Shown here one piece after another: positions 3,603-6,102 of a DNA stretch of 6,102 nucleotides; position 1 is the first letter of the stretch; every line of letters starts with the position of its first letter. Where the stretch lies: NCBI GenBank assembly GCA_018818235.1, contig JAHISE010000055.1:1-6102 (forward strand), read 5' to 3'. The notes below the pieces were generated by a model. It was not told the DNA's origin. It did not search any database and saw nothing but the letters and a program-made list of their open reading frames with translations. The stretch is from Patescibacteria group bacterium (lineage in GTDB: Bacteria > Patescibacteriota > Gracilibacteria > Peribacterales > Peribacteraceae). The position numbers and the translations under genes were made by a program.

Positions 3603-5888
3603 ATGCCGACCAAAACTGCCGATCCAATCCTCTCACCGCTAAACGAACCTCAAAGAAGAGCCGTAGAACATACAAACGGACCTTTGCTGATACTTGCAGG
3701 CGCAGGAAGCGGCAAGACCAGAGCTCTTACTCACAGAATCGCAAGATTGATGCAAGATGGGGTTAAGCCATGGAATATTCTTGGTGTTACTTTTACGAAT
3801 AAGGCAGCGAATGAAATGAAAGATCGAATCAGGAATCTACTTCATATAACACAAGGTGAAGATTTCGGAATCCGGAATCCGGAATCCGAAACTCGGTCCC
3901 CAAAGCTACCTACTATGGGCACTTTTCACTCAATCTGTGCTCGAATACTAAGAAGAGACTTTGAACACCTTGGTCGTGACCGTAATTTTGTAATTTACGA
4001 CCAGGGCGATCAGGAAAAAATTATGAAACAGGTTCTAAAAGAGATGGGGATTGATACCAGCGAGCTAAAGCCACGTGCAGTTATGGGTTATGTTGGAAGA
4101 TTTAAGTGCGAAGCAGTTTACCCAAAGGAAGCTCAGAAGGATGCAACTACTGAGCGAATGCATAAAATTATTACCGCATACAGCAGATATCAAAAGCTAC
4201 TGGCGGAGGCAAATGCTTTGGACTTTGATGACTTGATATTGGAAACAGTCAGATTGTTTCACGAAGTCCCGGAAGTTCTGGATCGCTATCAGGAGACTTG
4301 GCAGTACCTGCATGTGGATGAGTATCAGGATACAAATCATGCACAGTATTTGATGATTACATTACTGGCTAAGAAATACAGAAATCTGTGTGTAATTGGT
4401 GATCCCGACCAATCCATATATGCATTCAGAGGAGCGGATATAAGAAATATTCTTGAATTCGAAAAAGATTACAAAGATGCAGAGCATATTAAACTTGAAC
4501 AGAACTACCGCTCAACTCAACTGATTCTAAGCGCAGCTGACGGTGTGATTGAGCCAAATCCAAACCGACCAAAAAAGAAGATGTGGACAGAAAGGAAGGA
4601 GGGGCCAAAAACCGTTGTACATGAAGTTAGCGATCAGCAAAAAGAAGCGCAGGAAGCTATCAAAAAAGCTGAAGAACTCAAGTCAGAAGGTCTGAGCCTT
4701 AATGATCAAGTGATCTTGTATCGAACCAATGCACAATCCAGATTGTTTGAAGAAGCATGTATGCGCGCGGGGCTCCCCTACCGAATAGTAGGAGGAGTTA
4801 AATTCTATCAAAGGAGAGAAGTTAAGGATGTTCTTGCATATCTTTATGTAATTCTTAATCCATATGACACACTTTCACTGTTGCGGATTATAAATGTACC
4901 GTCCAGAAAAATAGGGAAAACAACAATCGAAAAACTTCAGGCATTCGGTGCAAATGAGGGCATGCCTCTTTGGGATTGTCTGAATAATGTCGAACGAGTG
5001 TCCGGATTAAGCGAGTCAGTACAAACTCGTTTGATCAGATTTACAGAATTGATCACAAAACTCAGCGAGAGAAGCAGGAAAGATAATGTTTCGGATTTGA
5101 CAATGAGTCTTTTGGATGCAACAAATATGGAAATGTGGCTGCGTGATGATACTGAGGAAGGAGAAACCAGATGGGAGAATGTAAAAGAACTAACGACGGT
5201 AATGCATAAGTACGACGCATTGGATCCAGAGACTTCACTTACCAGTTTTCTGGAAGAAGTTGCGTTGGTTTCCGAAGTAGATAAACTTCAGGATGCAAAA
5301 GATGACGCTCTTACATTGATGACACTTCATCTTTGCAAGGGGCTCGAGTTTGAACATGTAATGATTGCAGGATGCGAAGAGGGATTGTTCCCTCACGCAA
5401 ACAGTTCCTTCGATAAAGAGCAGTTAGAGGAAGAAAGGAGACTAATGTACGTTGGGATGACAAGAGCTAAAACACATTTGACTATCATGTTTGCACAACA
5501 ACGCATGCTATGGGGCGAAACTCAGGTTAACGCTCCAAGCAGGTTCTTAGATGACCTTCCGGAAGATCTGATTGAACGAAGGAGTGACGACATGCTCTCG
5601 GTGTTTGCATGGGTATCGGAAAAAGGGATACAAAAAGCGGAAAAAGGAGATTTGGAGCCTTTCCGTCAGGATCACATTAACGTTGAATTTAATCAGGATG
5701 TTGATGCTGAAGACTTTGATGTTAATCAGGACATCGATAATGAGCTGGAAGAGAACTCCAGAATCACGCATCCTGTTTTTGGGGCAGGTACAGTTCTAAA
5801 AAAGAGAGGTGATGTTGTGGATATCAGGTTTGATTCGGGGGAGAGGAAGAGCTTTGCTTTGAGTATTGCGCCGATAAAACCACTGTAG
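3603..5888 (+). CDS. uvrD: UvrD/PcrA/Rep-type superfamily 1A DNA helicase
   Basis: A 761-aa 3'-5' DNA translocase of the UvrD/PcrA family, acting in excision and mismatch repair and in removal of protein from DNA. All the helicase motifs are visible: Q motif LNEPQ (13-17), Walker A GAGSGKT (33-39), Ia VTFTNKAANEM (62-72), Ib GTFHS (106-110), II VDEYQD (238-243), III GDPDQSIYAFRGAD (266-279), IV EQNYRST (299-305), V TLHLCKGLEF (574-583) and VI RRLMYVGMTRAK (612-623). Residues about 718-761 (THPVFGAGTVL...) match the C-terminal Tudor-like domain of PcrA/UvrD, which contacts RNA polymerase. ATG 3603 is preferred over TTG 3576. Two oddities: motif V has Cys578 where Ser/Ala is usual, and residues about 88-102 are an extra segment encoded by a DNA repeat. 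Length is slightly above the usual ~720-740. It could equally be labelled pcrA. No promoter is clear; the gene follows composite repeat B. Confidence 0.95.
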   Translation: MPTKTADPILSPLNEPQRRAVEHTNGPLLILAGAGSGKTRALTHRIARLMQDGVKPWNILGVTFTNKAANEMKDRIRNLLHITQGEDFGIRNPESETRSPKLPTMGTFHSICARILRRDFEHLGRDRNFVIYDQGDQEKIMKQVLKEMGIDTSELKPRAVMGYVGRFKCEAVYPKEAQKDATTERMHKIITAYSRYQKLLAEANALDFDDLILETVRLFHEVPEVLDRYQETWQYLHVDEYQDTNHAQYLMITLLAKKYRNLCVIGDPDQSIYAFRGADIRNILEFEKDYKDAEHIKLEQNYRSTQLILSAADGVIEPNPNRPKKKMWTERKEGPKTVVHEVSDQQKEAQEAIKKAEELKSEGLSLNDQVILYRTNAQSRLFEEACMRAGLPYRIVGGVKFYQRREVKDVLAYLYVILNPYDTLSLLRIINVPSRKIGKTTIEKLQAFGANEGMPLWDCLNNVERVSGLSESVQTRLIRFTELITKLSERSRKDNVSDLTMSLLDATNMEMWLRDDTEEGETRWENVKELTTVMHKYDALDPETSLTSFLEEVALVSEVDKLQDAKDDALTLMTLHLCKGLEFEHVMIAGCEEGLFPHANSSFDKEQLEEERRLMYVGMTRAKTHLTIMFAQQRMLWGETQVNAPSRFLDDLPEDLIERRSDDMLSVFAWVSEKGIQKAEKGDLEPFRQDHINVEFNQDVDAEDFDVNQDIDNELEENSRITHPVFGAGTVLKKRGDVVDIRFDSGERKSFALSIAPIKPL
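3866..3896 (+). repeat. In-frame CGGAATC repeat inside the helicase gene
   Basis: Three perfect tandem copies of the 7-mer CGGAATC (3866-3886) are followed by a decayed continuation (CGAAACTCGG, 3887-3896). It encodes the segment GIRNPESETR between motifs Ia and Ib, where UvrD homologues have a short loop. The reading frame is kept because the three copies total 21 bp and the whole insert is a multiple of three. It looks like a dispersed short repeat that landed in a tolerant surface loop. Confidence 0.65.
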
Positions 5889-5975
5889 AGTATTGGAGTA
5901 TTGGAGTATTGGAATATTGGAATACTGGGTATGTCATTATTGGCGAGGCCCAATATTCCGATATTCCAATATTCC
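5888..5975. repeat. 8-bp tandem repeat forming one arm of a 27-bp inverted repeat
   Basis: Starting at the last base of the helicase stop codon, GAGTATTG occurs three times in tandem (5888-5911), followed by the variants GAATATTG and GAATACTG (to 5927). Arm 5903-5929 can pair with 5949-5975 over 27 positions: 24 Watson-Crick pairs, two G-T wobbles and one C/A mismatch, around a 19-nt loop (5930-5948). The right arm is the first unit of the 38-bp array. The hairpin could end the helicase transcript or protect its 3' end, but it lacks a T tract. Confidence 0.7.
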
Positions 5976-6102
5976 ATACCGTGAGGCCCAATATTCCGAT
6001 ATTCCAATATTCCATACCATGAGGCCCAATATTCCGATATTCCAATATTCCATACCATGAGGCCCAATATTCCGATATTCCAATATTCCATACCATGAGG
6101 CC
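5945..6102. repeat. 38-bp tandem repeat array (four full units, runs off the window)
   Basis: Units start at 5945, 5983, 6021 and 6059, and a fifth begins at 6097. Each starts GAGGCCCAATATTCCG, continues with two further ATATTCCA-type 8-mers, and ends CATACC(A/G)T. The copies are almost identical; unit 1 differs from the others by one base near its end (CATACCGT). There is no spacer between units, so this is a minisatellite, not a CRISPR array. Within each unit the 8-bp period repeats the complement of the GAATATTG motif just upstream. Minus-strand ORFs through it are by-products of the repeat. Confidence 0.85.

Noticed and set aside
3246..3675. Overlapping ORFs on both strands in composite repeat B
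   Set aside because: Pro/Ser/Arg/Gly-rich translations of the CCCCTCTCC hairpins; repeat artefacts.
5726..6096. Minus-strand ORFs encoding EYWNIGI-type repeat proteins
   Set aside because: 38 bp is not a multiple of three, so the frames rotate through the same repeat and stay open only because the unit lacks stop codons. The longer ORF also runs antisense into the helicase gene.
5945..6102. CRISPR array
   Set aside because: The 38-bp units follow one another with no unique spacers; it is a plain tandem repeat.

Overview
The window looks like a chromosomal segment from an uncultured, moderately AT-rich bacterium that uses the standard genetic code. None of the chosen gene starts has a recognisable Shine-Dalgarno sequence, and every intergenic space is filled with palindromic or tandem repeats. 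This would fit an SD-poor lineage (Bacteroidota/Chlorobiota-like) or a candidate phylum. The sequence does not settle the phylum, and I see no phage, plasmid or CRISPR hallmark.

Layout. Positions 1-728 hold repeats: two copies of a ~140-bp terminal-inverted-repeat element (MITE-like) lie inside a larger GC-hairpin composite repeat. A second composite copy, without the inserts, lies at 3320-3519. Positions 729-1874 (+) encode an RmuC-like protein with a membrane anchor, a coiled coil and a PD-(D/E)XK nuclease core. Its 3' end overlaps, tail to tail, an oppositely oriented pair of overlapping BON-domain genes (2656-2408 and 2430-1822, -). From 2657 to 2872 is a divergent control region. Positions 2873-3289 (+) encode an unrecognised 138-aa protein. 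Positions 3603-5888 (+) encode a UvrD/PcrA/Rep-type superfamily 1 helicase carrying an in-frame 7-bp repeat insertion. Downstream lies an inverted-repeat hairpin that runs into a 38-bp tandem array reaching the window end.

Most notable is the control region in front of the 138-aa gene. It contains, in order, a TTGACA-type promoter, an 18-codon leader ORF (MKLINMVVAVLVVVRLGG, 10 of 18 residues Val/Leu/Ile), three mutually exclusive stems and a terminator hairpin with a seven-T tract, all ending 18 bp before the gene. This is the architecture of ribosome-mediated branched-chain amino-acid attenuation (ilv/leu type), but the first gene behind it is not a known biosynthetic gene.

The genes do not form one pathway. 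RmuC-like and UvrD proteins both act on DNA (recombination and repair). The BON pair and the 138-aa protein are separate units.
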